Shown here piece after piece: positions 36,007 to 44,647 of a stretch of DNA of 64,000 nt. Source of the stretch: Pseudomonas entomophila. Its GTDB lineage: Bacteria; Pseudomonadota; Gammaproteobacteria; Pseudomonadales; Pseudomonadaceae. A program made the translations under genes and the position numbers. Each line of letters begins with the position of its first letter. Position 1 is the first letter of the stretch. Where the stretch lies: the NCBI RefSeq assembly GCF_029478665.1, contig NZ_JARPQB010000031.1, positions 1 through 64,000 on the forward strand, read 5' to 3'. The notes below the pieces were generated by a model. It was not told the DNA's origin, did not search any database, and was given only the letters and a program-made list of their open reading frames with translations.

Positions 36007-38139
36007 GTGCCTGCATTCCTGCGCTGCCTGACCCTTCTGTTGTTCCTGTTCGTCACCCCGGCCCACGCCGCCGGCCTGCCGGGCCTGCTCGGTTCGAGCG
36101 CGCCCAGCCAGCCCGAGGCCAGCGAACCCCTGGGCAAATCCCTGGACGAGGTGATCAAGAACCTGGAAAACGACCAGCAGCGGGCCAAGCTGCTGAGCGA
36201 CCTGAAGAAACTGCGCGACGCCAGCAAGCAATCGCAACCCACCGTCGAGCAAGGTGTGCTGGGATTGATCGGCGGCGCCCTGCATGACTTCGAGCAACAG
36301 TTCAGCGGCGAGGCCAGCCCGTTCAACCGCTGGTCGCTGGAGATCAGCCAGGCGCGTGACGAACTGACCGCGTTGGTGGTGCCGGTGCACCAATGGCCGG
36401 CGATGCTGTTCGGTTTCGCCGCGATCATCGCGGTGTGGAGCCTGTTGGCCTATGCCTTCAACTGGGTTGGCCACCAAGTGCGGGTACGCTTCGGCCTGAG
36501 CGAGGAGCTGCCCCAGCATCCGCGCACCTGGGACCTGGTGCGCTTCGCCCTGCGCAAGCTCGGCCCCTGGCTGGTGGCCCTTGTCTTCACCGTCTACCTG
36601 AGCTTTGCCCTGCCCTCCTCCCTGGGCAAGTCCATGGCCATGGTCCTGGCCTACGCCCTGGTGGTCGGCACGCTGTTCTCGGCCATCTGCGTGATCGCCT
36701 TCTCCCTGCTCGACGGCCCGCACCGCCGCCGCGCGTTGCACATCCTGCGCCACCAGGCGTTTCGCCCGCTGTGGATGATCGGCAGCTTCGCCGCGTTCGG
36801 CGAGGCGATGAGCGACCCCCGCCTGACCACCGCCCTGGGCAGCCACCTGGCCCACGCCCTGGCCACCCTCGCCAACGTCATCGCCGCAGTGTGCACCGGC
36901 CTGTTCATCCTGCGCTTCCGCCGCCCGATCGCCCACCTGATCCGCAACCAGCCGCTGGCCCGGCGCCTGACCCGCCGTACCCTGAGCGACACCATCGAGA
37001 TCCTCGGCAGCTTCTGGTACATCCCGGCCCTGATCCTGGTGGCGATCTCGCTGTTCGCCACCTTCGTTTCCGCCGGCGACACCAGCACCGCCCTGCGCCA
37101 GTCACTGATGTGCACGGTGCTGGTGGTGGTGTGCATGGTGCTCAACGGCCTGGTGCGCCGCCACGCCGCCAACCCCAAGCGCGCCAACAAGCGCCAGGCG
37201 GTCTACACCGAACGCCTGCGCAACTTCGGCTATGTGCTGGTGCACCTGTTCATCTGGCTGGCGTTCATCGAGTTGGGCCTGCGCGTGTGGGGCCGTTCGA
37301 TGATCAGCTTCGCCGAGGGCGACGGCCATGAAGTGAGCCTGCGCCTGCTGGGCCTGGCCGGCACGCTGATCGTCGCCTGGCTGGTGTGGATCCTCGCCGA
37401 CACCGCCGTGCACCACGCCCTGGTGCGCTCGCGCCGGGGCCTGGCCAACGCCCGGGCGCAGACCATGATGCCGCTGATCCGCAACGTGATGTTCGTGGTG
37501 ATCTTCATCATCGCGGTGATCGTCGCCCTGGCCAACATGGGCATGAACGTCACCCCGCTGCTGGCCGGTGCCGGTGTCATCGGCCTGGCCATCGGTTTCG
37601 GCGCGCAGTCGCTGGTGGCCGACCTGATCACCGGGCTGTTCATCATCATCGAGGACTCGCTGGCCATCGACGACTACGTCGACGTCGGCGGCCACCTGGG
37701 CACGGTGGAGGGCCTGACCATCCGCACCGTGCGCCTGCGCGACATCGACGGCATCGTCCACACCATCCCGTTCAGCGAGATCAAGAGCATCAAGAACTAC
37801 TCGCGGGAGTTCGGCTACGCGATCTTCCGCGTGGCCATCCCCCACAGCATGAACATCGACCAGGCCATCACATTGATCCGCGAGGTAGGGCAGAAGCTGC
37901 GCAACGACCCGCTGATGCGCCGCAATATCTGGTCACCGCTGGAGTTGCAGGGGGTGGAGAGCTTCGAGTCGGGCTCGGCGATCCTGCGGGCACGGTTCAA
38001 GACCGCGCCGATCAAGCAGTGGGAAGTGTCGCGGGCGTTCAACCTGGCGTTGAAGCGCCAGCTGGATGAAGCCGGGCTGGACCTGGCGACGCCGCGGTTG
38101 TCGGTGCAGGTGGTGACCGCTGGCGGCGACACGAAGTAA
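36007..38139 (+). CDS. large MscS-family mechanosensitive channel
   Basis: 710 residues starting at GTG (GAGGT upstream). A signal peptide (LTLLLFLFVTPAHA) leads into a periplasmic helical region, about ten transmembrane helices and a C-terminal MscS core. The pore helix is AGAGVIGLAIGFGAQSLVAD, followed by the beta domain DDYVDVGGHLGTVEGLTIRT. The size and extra helices resemble YbiO/YjeP-type channels that release solutes on hypo-osmotic shock. The 36 bp before it hold only the small peptide stop and its ribosome site. Confidence 0.9.
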   Translation: MPAFLRCLTLLLFLFVTPAHAAGLPGLLGSSAPSQPEASEPLGKSLDEVIKNLENDQQRAKLLSDLKKLRDASKQSQPTVEQGVLGLIGGALHDFEQQFSGEASPFNRWSLEISQARDELTALVVPVHQWPAMLFGFAAIIAVWSLLAYAFNWVGHQVRVRFGLSEELPQHPRTWDLVRFALRKLGPWLVALVFTVYLSFALPSSLGKSMAMVLAYALVVGTLFSAICVIAFSLLDGPHRRRALHILRHQAFRPLWMIGSFAAFGEAMSDPRLTTALGSHLAHALATLANVIAAVCTGLFILRFRRPIAHLIRNQPLARRLTRRTLSDTIEILGSFWYIPALILVAISLFATFVSAGDTSTALRQSLMCTVLVVVCMVLNGLVRRHAANPKRANKRQAVYTERLRNFGYVLVHLFIWLAFIELGLRVWGRSMISFAEGDGHEVSLRLLGLAGTLIVAWLVWILADTAVHHALVRSRRGLANARAQTMMPLIRNVMFVVIFIIAVIVALANMGMNVTPLLAGAGVIGLAIGFGAQSLVADLITGLFIIIEDSLAIDDYVDVGGHLGTVEGLTIRTVRLRDIDGIVHTIPFSEIKSIKNYSREFGYAIFRVAIPHSMNIDQAITLIREVGQKLRNDPLMRRNIWSPLELQGVESFESGSAILRARFKTAPIKQWEVSRAFNLALKRQLDEAGLDLATPRLSVQVVTAGGDTK

Positions 38140-38150
38140 CGCCAGCTCCC

Positions 38151-38235
38151 TGTAGGAGCGGCTTCAGCCGCGATCACCCGCAAGGCGGGTGCCAGGTACC
38201 GCGTCGCCTGCATCGCGGCTGAAGCCGCTCCTACA
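38151..38235. repeat. long REP inverted pair between mscS-type and gntR genes
   Basis: TGTAGGAGCGGCTTCAGCCGCGAT ... ATCGCGGCTGAAGCCGCTCCTACA between convergent genes, with an inner ACCCGC-AAG-GCGGGT hairpin. Confidence 0.88.
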
Positions 38236-38248
38236 AATAAAGAACGCC

Positions 38249-38962
38249 TTAACCCGCCTCGGCGCAGATGCGAATCGCATCATGCCGCCAATACTCCAGG
38301 TCACAGTCGATCAGATGCCCATGCTGGTCACTGTTGACCCGGGTGATATGCAACCCCGGACTGCCCGCCGACATCTTCAACGCGCTGGCCGCCGCCACCG
38401 GCAACGCCGTCGGCAGGATCTCGAAACACACCTGCCCGTACTGAATCCCATACTCGCGCGCATAGATCTCGGTCAGCGACCGCGCCAGGTCCAGTTCGAG
38501 TATCCCGGGGAAGTAACGCGGATTGAGATAGTGCTCGGCATACAGCACCGCCCGCCCATCGATGCGCCGCAGGCGGCAGATGCACACCACGCTGGACAGC
38601 GCCGGCAGGCGCAAGCGCGCGCAGATCGCCGCCGGCGCCGGCTGCAGCCGCGCCGACAGCAGCTCGGTGCGCGGCTCGCGCCCCTGGTCACGGACCATCG
38701 CGTGGAAGTGGCTACGCTGGATCAGGTCGTAGGTCAGCCGCTCGGGGGCGACGAACCAGCCACGCCGCTCTTCGCGATAGATCAGGCCCTGCGCTTCCAA
38801 CTGCACCAGCGCCTCGCGCAGGGTGATGCGCGTGGTGTCGAACACCTCGCTGAGCTTGCGTTCGGCCGGCAGCTTGCCGCCCGGTGCCAGCAGACCATGT
38901 TCGATCTGCTCCTGCAGGGCCTGGCAGATGGCTGTTACCGCGCGCGGTGGCGTCGCTTGCAT
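38249..38962 (-). CDS. GntR/HutC-family regulator with UTRA domain
   Basis: 237 residues: an N-terminal winged helix (GKLPAERKLSEVFDTTRITLREAL, the GntR signature) and a C-terminal UTRA effector domain (about 80-235), as in PhnF, NagR and HutC. I start it at ATG 38962 (AGGT upstream); a TTG sits one codon earlier. It is divergent from the ABC importer operon and has a perfect palindrome just upstream of its own start, so it is probably a ligand-relieved repressor of both itself and the operon. Confidence 0.88.
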   Translation of the reverse strand: MQATPPRAVTAICQALQEQIEHGLLAPGGKLPAERKLSEVFDTTRITLREALVQLEAQGLIYREERRGWFVAPERLTYDLIQRSHFHAMVRDQGREPRTELLSARLQPAPAAICARLRLPALSSVVCICRLRRIDGRAVLYAEHYLNPRYFPGILELDLARSLTEIYAREYGIQYGQVCFEILPTALPVAAASALKMSAGSPGLHITRVNSDQHGHLIDCDLEYWRHDAIRICAEAG

Positions 38963-38976
38963 CAAAGGTTACCTAT

Positions 38977-38990
38977 CTGGACTAGTCCAG
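38977..38990. promoter_or_regulatory. candidate GntR operator 1
   Basis: CTGGACTAGTCCAG is a perfect 14-bp palindrome 14 bp upstream of the gntR start. Its TGGnCTAGnCCA form closely resembles operators of UTRA-type regulators (for example TGGTCTAGACCA for NagR/DasR-like proteins). Confidence 0.65.
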
Positions 38991-39287
38991 CCCCATGACA
39001 GGGCATTCGGAGAATAGTGCAAGCCTAGGCACAGCTGATGAACATCCTGTGACAAAGCCTTGATTCACACTTGCCAGATTCGGGCCAGCCCCCGTAAATC
39101 CGGGCCTCGCGATGTGGTCTACGCTGTATTTCCAGGGCCGTCGCCGCCCTTGGGGACGCCCGCCTTACATCAAACTGTCACGCAACAGGCCTACCTTGGC
39201 TCAAGGTTTGCTGACCTAGACCAACGGTTCGCAAGCGCAGGTCCATTCATAACAACGAATGCAAGGCACCCACCAAAGGAGCTTCGG
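38991..39287. other. regulatory gap between gntR and the importer operon
   Basis: No coding frame with family resemblance or ribosome site was found. Besides the two operator candidates (38977-38990 and 39212-39223) it has a half-site TGGTCTAC at 39115-39122. The transcript of the importer should start in its right part. Confidence 0.6.
39212..39223 (+). promoter_or_regulatory. candidate GntR operator 2, before the importer operon
   Basis: TGACCTAGACCA matches TGGTCTAGACCA at 10 of 12 positions, with a perfect right half. It lies 64 bp before the binding-protein start, where a repressor would block transcription. Confidence 0.5.
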
Positions 39288-40346
39288 ATGAAAAAGTTGT
39301 TCATGGCGTCACTGCTCGGTTCAGCCATCGCTTTTTGCACCTCGGCCATGGCCGATGACCTCAAGGCCCTTGAAGACGCCGCCCGCAAGGAGGGCACGGT
39401 CAACAGCGTGGGCATGCCCGATGCCTGGGCCAACTGGAAAGGCACCTGGGAGGACCTGGCGAAGAAATACGGCCTCAATCACAGCGACACCGACATGAGC
39501 TCGGCCCAGGAAGTCGCCAAGTTCGACGCGGAAAAGGACAACGCCAGCGCCGACATCGGCGACGTCGGCGCCGCCTTCGGCCCGATCGCCGCCACCAAGG
39601 GCGTGACGCAGCCATACAAACCAAGCACCTGGGACCAGGTCCCGGCATGGGCCAAGGACAAGGACGGCCACTGGGCCCTGGCCTATACCGGCACCATCGC
39701 CTTCATCATCAACAAGGACCTGGTCAAGGAAGGCGAGCGCCCCACCAGCTGGCACGACCTGGAGAAAGGCAAGTACAAGGTCGCCATCGGTGACGTCGGT
39801 ACCGCCGCCCAGGCCGCCAATGGCGTGCTCGCCGCCGCCATCGCCTACAAGGGCGACGAGAGCAACATCGAGCCGGGCCTGCAACTGTTCACCAAGCTGG
39901 CCCAGCAGAAACGCCTGTCGCTGGCCAACCCGACCATCCAGACCCTCGAGAAGGGCGAGGTGGAAGTCGGCGTGGTGTGGGACTTCAACGGCCTGAGCTA
40001 CCGCGACCAGATCGACCCGAAGCGCTTTGAAGTGCTGATCCCGTCGGATGGCTCGGTCACCTCCGGCTACACCACCATCATCAACAAGTACGCCAAGCAC
40101 CCGAACGCCGCCAAGCTGGCCCGCGAGTACATCTTCAGCGACGCCGGGCAGACCAACCTGGCCATCGGCCACGCCCGGCCGATCCGCGCCGAGCACCTGA
40201 AGCTGCCGGCGGACGTGCAGGCCAAGCTGCTGCCCAACGAGCAGTACAAGGCGGCCCAACCGATCAAGAACGCCGAAGCCTGGGAAGCGACCTCCAAGGC
40301 CCTGCCGCAGAAGTGGCAGGAGCAAGTGATCATCGAGATGGAATAA
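39288..40346 (+). CDS. periplasmic substrate-binding protein of the GntR-controlled ABC importer
   Basis: 352 residues with a signal peptide (MKKLFMASLLGSAIAFCTSAMA) and a type II periplasmic binding fold related to iron/polyamine/phosphonate binding proteins. AAAGGAG precedes the ATG. It is first in the operon and is separated from the rest by a REP pair and a terminator-like hairpin, which would favour its excess over the membrane parts. The ligand is unknown; the phosphatases encoded downstream suggest a phosphonate or phosphate ester. Confidence 0.85.
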   Translation: MKKLFMASLLGSAIAFCTSAMADDLKALEDAARKEGTVNSVGMPDAWANWKGTWEDLAKKYGLNHSDTDMSSAQEVAKFDAEKDNASADIGDVGAAFGPIAATKGVTQPYKPSTWDQVPAWAKDKDGHWALAYTGTIAFIINKDLVKEGERPTSWHDLEKGKYKVAIGDVGTAAQAANGVLAAAIAYKGDESNIEPGLQLFTKLAQQKRLSLANPTIQTLEKGEVEVGVVWDFNGLSYRDQIDPKRFEVLIPSDGSVTSGYTTIINKYAKHPNAAKLAREYIFSDAGQTNLAIGHARPIRAEHLKLPADVQAKLLPNEQYKAAQPIKNAEAWEATSKALPQKWQEQVIIEME

Positions 40347-40360
40347 AGCAGGACCATCCC

Positions 40361-40463
40361 GGGGCTGCTGCGCAGCCCATCGCGACGCAAGGCCGCTCCC
40401 ACAGGGCACGCGTCGCCCCCGAGGTTTGCACGACCTCTGTGGGAGCGGCCTTGCGTCGCGAAA
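40361..40463. repeat. REP inverted pair inside the importer operon
   Basis: GGGGCTGCTGCGCAGCCCATCGCGACGCAAGGCCGCTCCCACAG and a complement at CTGTGGGAGCGGCCTTGCGTCGCG, between the binding-protein and phosphatase genes. Confidence 0.85.
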
Positions 40464-40490
40464 GGAGGGCAAGGCCCTCCCCGTTTTTTT
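40464..40490 (+). terminator. terminator-like hairpin inside the importer operon
   Basis: GGAGGGC-AAG-GCCCTCC forms a perfect 7-bp stem followed, after CCG, by seven T residues. Being internal, it should act as a leaky terminator that reduces expression of the genes after the binding protein. Confidence 0.65.
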
Positions 40491-40502
40491 GCGGAGTCAT
40501 AA

Positions 40503-41309
40503 ATGAACCACAACGTCATCCTGGTCCTGCTCGACGGCCTCAACCACCAGGTCGCGCACCACGCCATGGGCCACCTGCACGCCTATGTCGAGGCCGACCG
40601 CGCCGCGCTGTATCGCGTGGAATGCGAACTGCCGTCGCTGTCGCGGCCGCTGTACGAATGCATCCTCACCGGCGTGCCGCCCATCGACAGCGGCATCGTG
40701 CACAACAACGTCAACCGCCTGTCCAACCAGCGCAGCGTGTTCCACTACGCCCGCGAGGCGGGCCTGGGCACCGCGGCGGCGGCCTATCACTGGATGAGCG
40801 AGCTGTACAACCGCTCGCCGTTCGACCCGCTGCGCGACCGCCACACCCACGCGCCGAAGCTGCCCATCCAGCACGGCCTGTTCTATTACGCCGACCACTA
40901 CCCCGATTCGCACCTGCTGGCCGACGCCGAGTACCTGCGACGCCGCCACGCCCCCAACTTCCTGCTGGTGCACCCGATGAACATCGACGACGCCGGCCAC
41001 CGCCACGGCCTGGACAGCAGCCAGTACCGCAACGCCGCGCGCAGCGCCGACATCCTGCTGGCCGACTACCTGCCGCGCTGGCTGGAAGAGGGCTACCAGG
41101 TGCTGGTCACCGCCGACCACGGCATGAACAACGACCGCTCGCATAACGGCCTGCTGGCCGAGGAACGCGAAGTGCCGCTGTTCGTCTTCGGCGAGGCGTT
41201 CAGCCTCGACCCGGCGGCCAAGCCATTGCAGACCGAGCTGTGCGGGACGATCTGCGAGCTGCTGGGGGCGCCCCACGACAAGCCGGTCTGCCGGGAGCTG
41301 CTCAAGTGA
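40503..41309 (+). CDS. compact alkaline-phosphatase-superfamily (NPP-type) hydrolase
   Basis: 268 residues, without a signal peptide, so cytoplasmic. The metal-site pattern of nucleotide pyrophosphatase/phosphodiesterases is complete: Asp in LVLLDGLN, the nucleophile region around PSLSRPLYECILTG, Asp and His in NIDDAGHRHG, Asp-His in TADHGMNN and a last His in SHNGLL. It is much shorter than typical NPP enzymes (about 400 residues), retaining only the core. Its 3' end overlaps the first permease by 4 bp. Likely substrate: the imported phosphodiester or phosphonate. Confidence 0.82.
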   Translation: MNHNVILVLLDGLNHQVAHHAMGHLHAYVEADRAALYRVECELPSLSRPLYECILTGVPPIDSGIVHNNVNRLSNQRSVFHYAREAGLGTAAAAYHWMSELYNRSPFDPLRDRHTHAPKLPIQHGLFYYADHYPDSHLLADAEYLRRRHAPNFLLVHPMNIDDAGHRHGLDSSQYRNAARSADILLADYLPRWLEEGYQVLVTADHGMNNDRSHNGLLAEEREVPLFVFGEAFSLDPAAKPLQTELCGTICELLGAPHDKPVCRELLK

Positions 41310-42145
41310 ATGCAAGCCATCGCGGCCGCTACCTGGCCCTGCTCTGCCTGCTGCCGTTCGCCGTGTTCTTCATCATTTTCCAGGTCGCGCCGCTGGCCTG
41401 GGTCGCCCTCAACAGCCTGCAGGGCGAAAGCGGCTGGGGCCTGGCCAACTTCAGCAAGATCTTCGCCTCGAAGTTCTACCTGCAGGCGCTGCAGCGCAGC
41501 CTGGAGATCAGCTTCTGGTCGAGCCTGTTCGGCATCGTCATCGCCACGCTGGGCGCCTACTCGCTACGCCGGGTCGACTCGAAGCTGCGCGACTTCGTCA
41601 GCGCCTTCGCCAACATGACCAGCAACTTCGCCGGCGTGCCGCTGGCGTTCGCCTTCATCATCCTGCTGGGTTTCAACGGCGCGCTGACGCTGCTGCTCAA
41701 GCAGATGGGCCTGCTCGGTGATTTCAGCATCTACTCCAAGACCGGCCTGATCCTGGTCTACACCTACTTCCAGATTCCCCTGGGCGTGCTGCTGCTCTAC
41801 CCCGCCTTCGACGCCCTGCGTGAAGACTGGCGCGAATCCGCCGCGCTGCTGGGCGCCAGCCACTGGCAGTTCTGGCGGCACATCGGTTTGCCGGTGCTCA
41901 CCCCGGCACTGCTGGGCACATTCGTCATCCTGCTGGCCAACGCCCTGGGCGCCTACGCCACCGTCTATGCCCTGACCACCGGCAACTTCAACGTGCTGCC
42001 GATCCGCATCGCCGGGCTGGTGGCCGGCGACATCAGCCTCGACCCGAACCTGGCCAGTGCCCTGGCGATGGTACTGGTGGGGCTGATGACCGTGGTCACG
42101 GTGGTCCATCAATGGCTGCTCAAGAGGAGCTACCATGCGCGCTGA
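41306..42145 (+). CDS. ABC importer permease 1
   Basis: 279 residues, GTG start overlapping the phosphatase stop (GTGA), GGAG 8 bases upstream. Six predicted transmembrane helices and the EAA-type loop (ESAALLGASHWQFWRHIGLPVLTPAL) that contacts the ATPase, as in PotB/phosphonate-type permeases. Confidence 0.9.
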   Translation: MNASHRGRYLALLCLLPFAVFFIIFQVAPLAWVALNSLQGESGWGLANFSKIFASKFYLQALQRSLEISFWSSLFGIVIATLGAYSLRRVDSKLRDFVSAFANMTSNFAGVPLAFAFIILLGFNGALTLLLKQMGLLGDFSIYSKTGLILVYTYFQIPLGVLLLYPAFDALREDWRESAALLGASHWQFWRHIGLPVLTPALLGTFVILLANALGAYATVYALTTGNFNVLPIRIAGLVAGDISLDPNLASALAMVLVGLMTVVTVVHQWLLKRSYHAR

Positions 42146-42929
42146 ACACAATGCAGGCGGGCTCTACCACCGGGTGGTGGTGTACCTGCTGTTCCTGATC
42201 CTGCTGCTGCCGCTGGCCGGCACCCTGCTCTACTCGCTGGCCACCAGCTGGTCGGCGACCCTGCTGCCCAGTGGCCTGACCTTGAAGTGGTACATCGCGC
42301 TGTGGAGCGAACCGCGCTTCCTCGCCGCCTTCGGCCAGTCGCTGCTGGTGTGCGTGGGTGCACTGGTGCTGTCGGTGGTACTGATCCTGCCGCTGTTGTT
42401 CGTGGTGCATTACCACTTCCCGAAACTCGACGCGCTGATGAACGTGCTGATCCTGCTGCCGTTCGCGGTGCCGCCGGTGGTGTCTTCGGTGGGCCTGCTG
42501 CAGCTGTACGGCAGCGGGCCGATGGCCATGGTCGGCACGCCGTGGATCCTGATCGGCTGCTACTTCACCATCGCCCTGCCGTTCATGTACCGGGCCATCA
42601 CCAACAACCTGCAGGCCATCAACCTGCGCGACCTGATGGACGCCGCCCAGCTGCTGGGCGCCAGCACCTGGCAGGCCGCCTTCCTGGTGGTGCTGCCCAA
42701 CCTGCGCAAGGGCCTGATGGTGGCGTTGCTGCTGTCGTTCTCGTTCCTGTTCGGCGAGTTCGTATTCGCCAACCTGCTGGTGGGCACCCGCTACGAAACC
42801 CTGCAGGTGTACCTCAACAACATGCGCAACAGCAGCGGCCACTTCAACAGCGCCCTGGTGATTTCCTACTTCGCCTTCGTGCTGGTGCTGACCTGGGTCG
42901 CCAACCGCTTGAACAAGGACAAGACCTGA
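42135..42929 (+). CDS. ABC importer permease 2
   Basis: 264 residues with six predicted transmembrane helices and the EAA loop LMDAAQLLGASTWQAAFLVVLPNLRK. PotC-like. It overlaps permease 1 by 11 bp, so the two are translationally coupled and should form a heterodimer. Confidence 0.9.
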   Translation: MRAEHNAGGLYHRVVVYLLFLILLLPLAGTLLYSLATSWSATLLPSGLTLKWYIALWSEPRFLAAFGQSLLVCVGALVLSVVLILPLLFVVHYHFPKLDALMNVLILLPFAVPPVVSSVGLLQLYGSGPMAMVGTPWILIGCYFTIALPFMYRAITNNLQAINLRDLMDAAQLLGASTWQAAFLVVLPNLRKGLMVALLLSFSFLFGEFVFANLLVGTRYETLQVYLNNMRNSSGHFNSALVISYFAFVLVLTWVANRLNKDKT

Positions 42930-42930
42930 C

Positions 42931-43920
42931 ATGAGCTTCGTCAGCGTACAGAAACTGCAAAAAAGCTACGCCGGCAGCCCGGTGTTCGAGAACATCGACT
43001 GCCAGATCGAGCGCGGCGAGTTCGTCACCCTGCTCGGCCCCTCCGGCTGCGGCAAGTCCACCCTGCTGCGCTGCATCGCCGGGCTGACGCCGGTGGACCA
43101 AGGGCGGATCCTGCTCGACGGCCAGGACATCGTCCCGCTCAGCCCGCAGAGGCGCGGCATCGGCATGGTGTTCCAGAGCTACGCGCTGTTCCCCAACATG
43201 ACCGTGGAGCAGAACGTCGCGTTCGGCCTGCGCATGCAGAAGGTCAAAACCGACGAGAGCCAGGCCCGGGTGCGCGAAGTGCTCGACCTGGTGGAACTGG
43301 GCAGCTTTGCCGGCCGCTACCCGCATCAACTGTCCGGTGGCCAATGCCAGCGCGTGGCCCTGGCCCGCTCACTGGTCACCCGTCCGCGCCTGCTGCTGCT
43401 CGACGAGCCGCTGTCGGCGCTGGATGCGCGCATCCGCAAGCACCTGCGCGAGCAGATCCGCGCGATCCAGCGCGAGCTGGGGCTGACCACCATCTTCGTC
43501 ACCCACGACCAGGAAGAAGCACTGACCATGTCGGACCGCATCGTCCTGATGAACCAGGGCCGCATCGTCCAGAGCGGCGACGCCGAGACCCTCTACACCG
43601 CCCCCGTCGACCTGTTCGCCGCGGGCTTCATCGGCAACTACAACCTGCTCGACGCCGACAGCGCCAGCCGCCTGCTGCAACGCCAGGTGACCAGCCGCCT
43701 GGCGATCCGCCCGGAGTCCATCACCCTCGGATTGAACGGTGAGCTGGACGGCGAGGTGCGCAGCCACAGCCTGCTGGGCAACGTCATCCGCTATCGGGTC
43801 AAGGTACGCGACGTGGAGCTGGTGGTCGACGTGCTCAACCGTTCGGCGGCCGACCTGCACGCCGACGGCCAGCGGGTATCCTTGTCGATCGACCCCACGG
43901 CGCTACGGGAAGTAGCCTAA
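42931..43920 (+). CDS. ABC importer ATPase
   Basis: 329 residues: Walker A GPSGCGKST, signature LSGGQCQRVALAR, Walker B LLLLDEPLSALD, H-loop VTHDQEEAL, then a C-terminal TOBE-like domain. Starts one base after the permease 2 stop. PotA/FbpC-type. Confidence 0.93.
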   Translation: MSFVSVQKLQKSYAGSPVFENIDCQIERGEFVTLLGPSGCGKSTLLRCIAGLTPVDQGRILLDGQDIVPLSPQRRGIGMVFQSYALFPNMTVEQNVAFGLRMQKVKTDESQARVREVLDLVELGSFAGRYPHQLSGGQCQRVALARSLVTRPRLLLLDEPLSALDARIRKHLREQIRAIQRELGLTTIFVTHDQEEALTMSDRIVLMNQGRIVQSGDAETLYTAPVDLFAAGFIGNYNLLDADSASRLLQRQVTSRLAIRPESITLGLNGELDGEVRSHSLLGNVIRYRVKVRDVELVVDVLNRSAADLHADGQRVSLSIDPTALREVA

Positions 43921-43933
43921 GGAGCATCAACGC

Positions 43934-44587
43934 ATGGCACTGGCAATTTTCGATCTGGACGAAACCCTCATCCATGGTGACTGCGCGTCGCTGTGGAGCG
44001 AGCAGATGGCCCGGCTGGGCTGGGTCGACGGCAAGGCGTTCCTCAAGCGCGACCATGAGCTGATGGAGGCCTATGGCAAGGGCCACCTGGCCATGGAGGA
44101 CTACATGGCCTTCAGCCTGGAGCCCATCGCCGGGCGCACCCTGGAAGAAGTCGAGCACCTGGTCGAACCGTGGGTGGAGGATGTGATCGAGCCGATCATC
44201 CATGGCGACGCCTGCCGCTGCATCGCCGAGCACCGCAAGCGTGGCGATCGGATCCTGATCATCTCGGCGAGCGGCACGCACCTGGTGGGGCCGATCGCGG
44301 CACGCCTGGGCGTGGATGAATACCTGGCGATCGAACTGGAGGCGGTGAACGGGGTGTTTACCGGCAAGACCCACGGCGTGTTGACCTACCGTGAAGGCAA
44401 GATCACCCGGTTGCTGGAGTGGCTGGACCAGGAGCAGGAAAATCTGGAGGGGGCGAGTTTCTATTCCGATTCAAGGAACGACTTGCCATTGTTGCTGAAG
44501 GTGGATCATCCGCATGTGGTGAATCCGGATTCGGTGTTGCGCGAGCATGCCCAGATCAATGGCTGGCCGATCCTGAGCTGGTCGTGA
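43934..44587 (+). CDS. HAD-IB family phosphatase (SerB-like)
   Basis: 217 residues: motif I IFDLDETLIHGD (nucleophile Asp), motif II LIISASGTH, conserved Lys region and motif IV YSDSRNDLPLL. Close in length to phosphoserine-phosphatase-type HAD-IB enzymes. It starts 13 bp after the ATPase stop with AAGGAG, so it is the last gene of the operon and probably dephosphorylates a pathway intermediate. Confidence 0.86.
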   Translation: MALAIFDLDETLIHGDCASLWSEQMARLGWVDGKAFLKRDHELMEAYGKGHLAMEDYMAFSLEPIAGRTLEEVEHLVEPWVEDVIEPIIHGDACRCIAEHRKRGDRILIISASGTHLVGPIAARLGVDEYLAIELEAVNGVFTGKTHGVLTYREGKITRLLEWLDQEQENLEGASFYSDSRNDLPLLLKVDHPHVVNPDSVLREHAQINGWPILSWS

Positions 44588-44593
44588 AACCGC

Positions 44594-44645
44594 TATTCGC
44601 CGGCGAGGCCGGCTCCTACAGGGAGCGTGCCTTGCCGGCGAACGG
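44594..44645. repeat. truncated REP pair between convergent HAD and QOR genes
   Basis: CTATTCGCCGGCGAGGCCGGCTCCTACAGGG followed by a shortened second arm CTTGCCGGCGAACGG. Confidence 0.75.
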
Positions 44646-44647
44646 AT

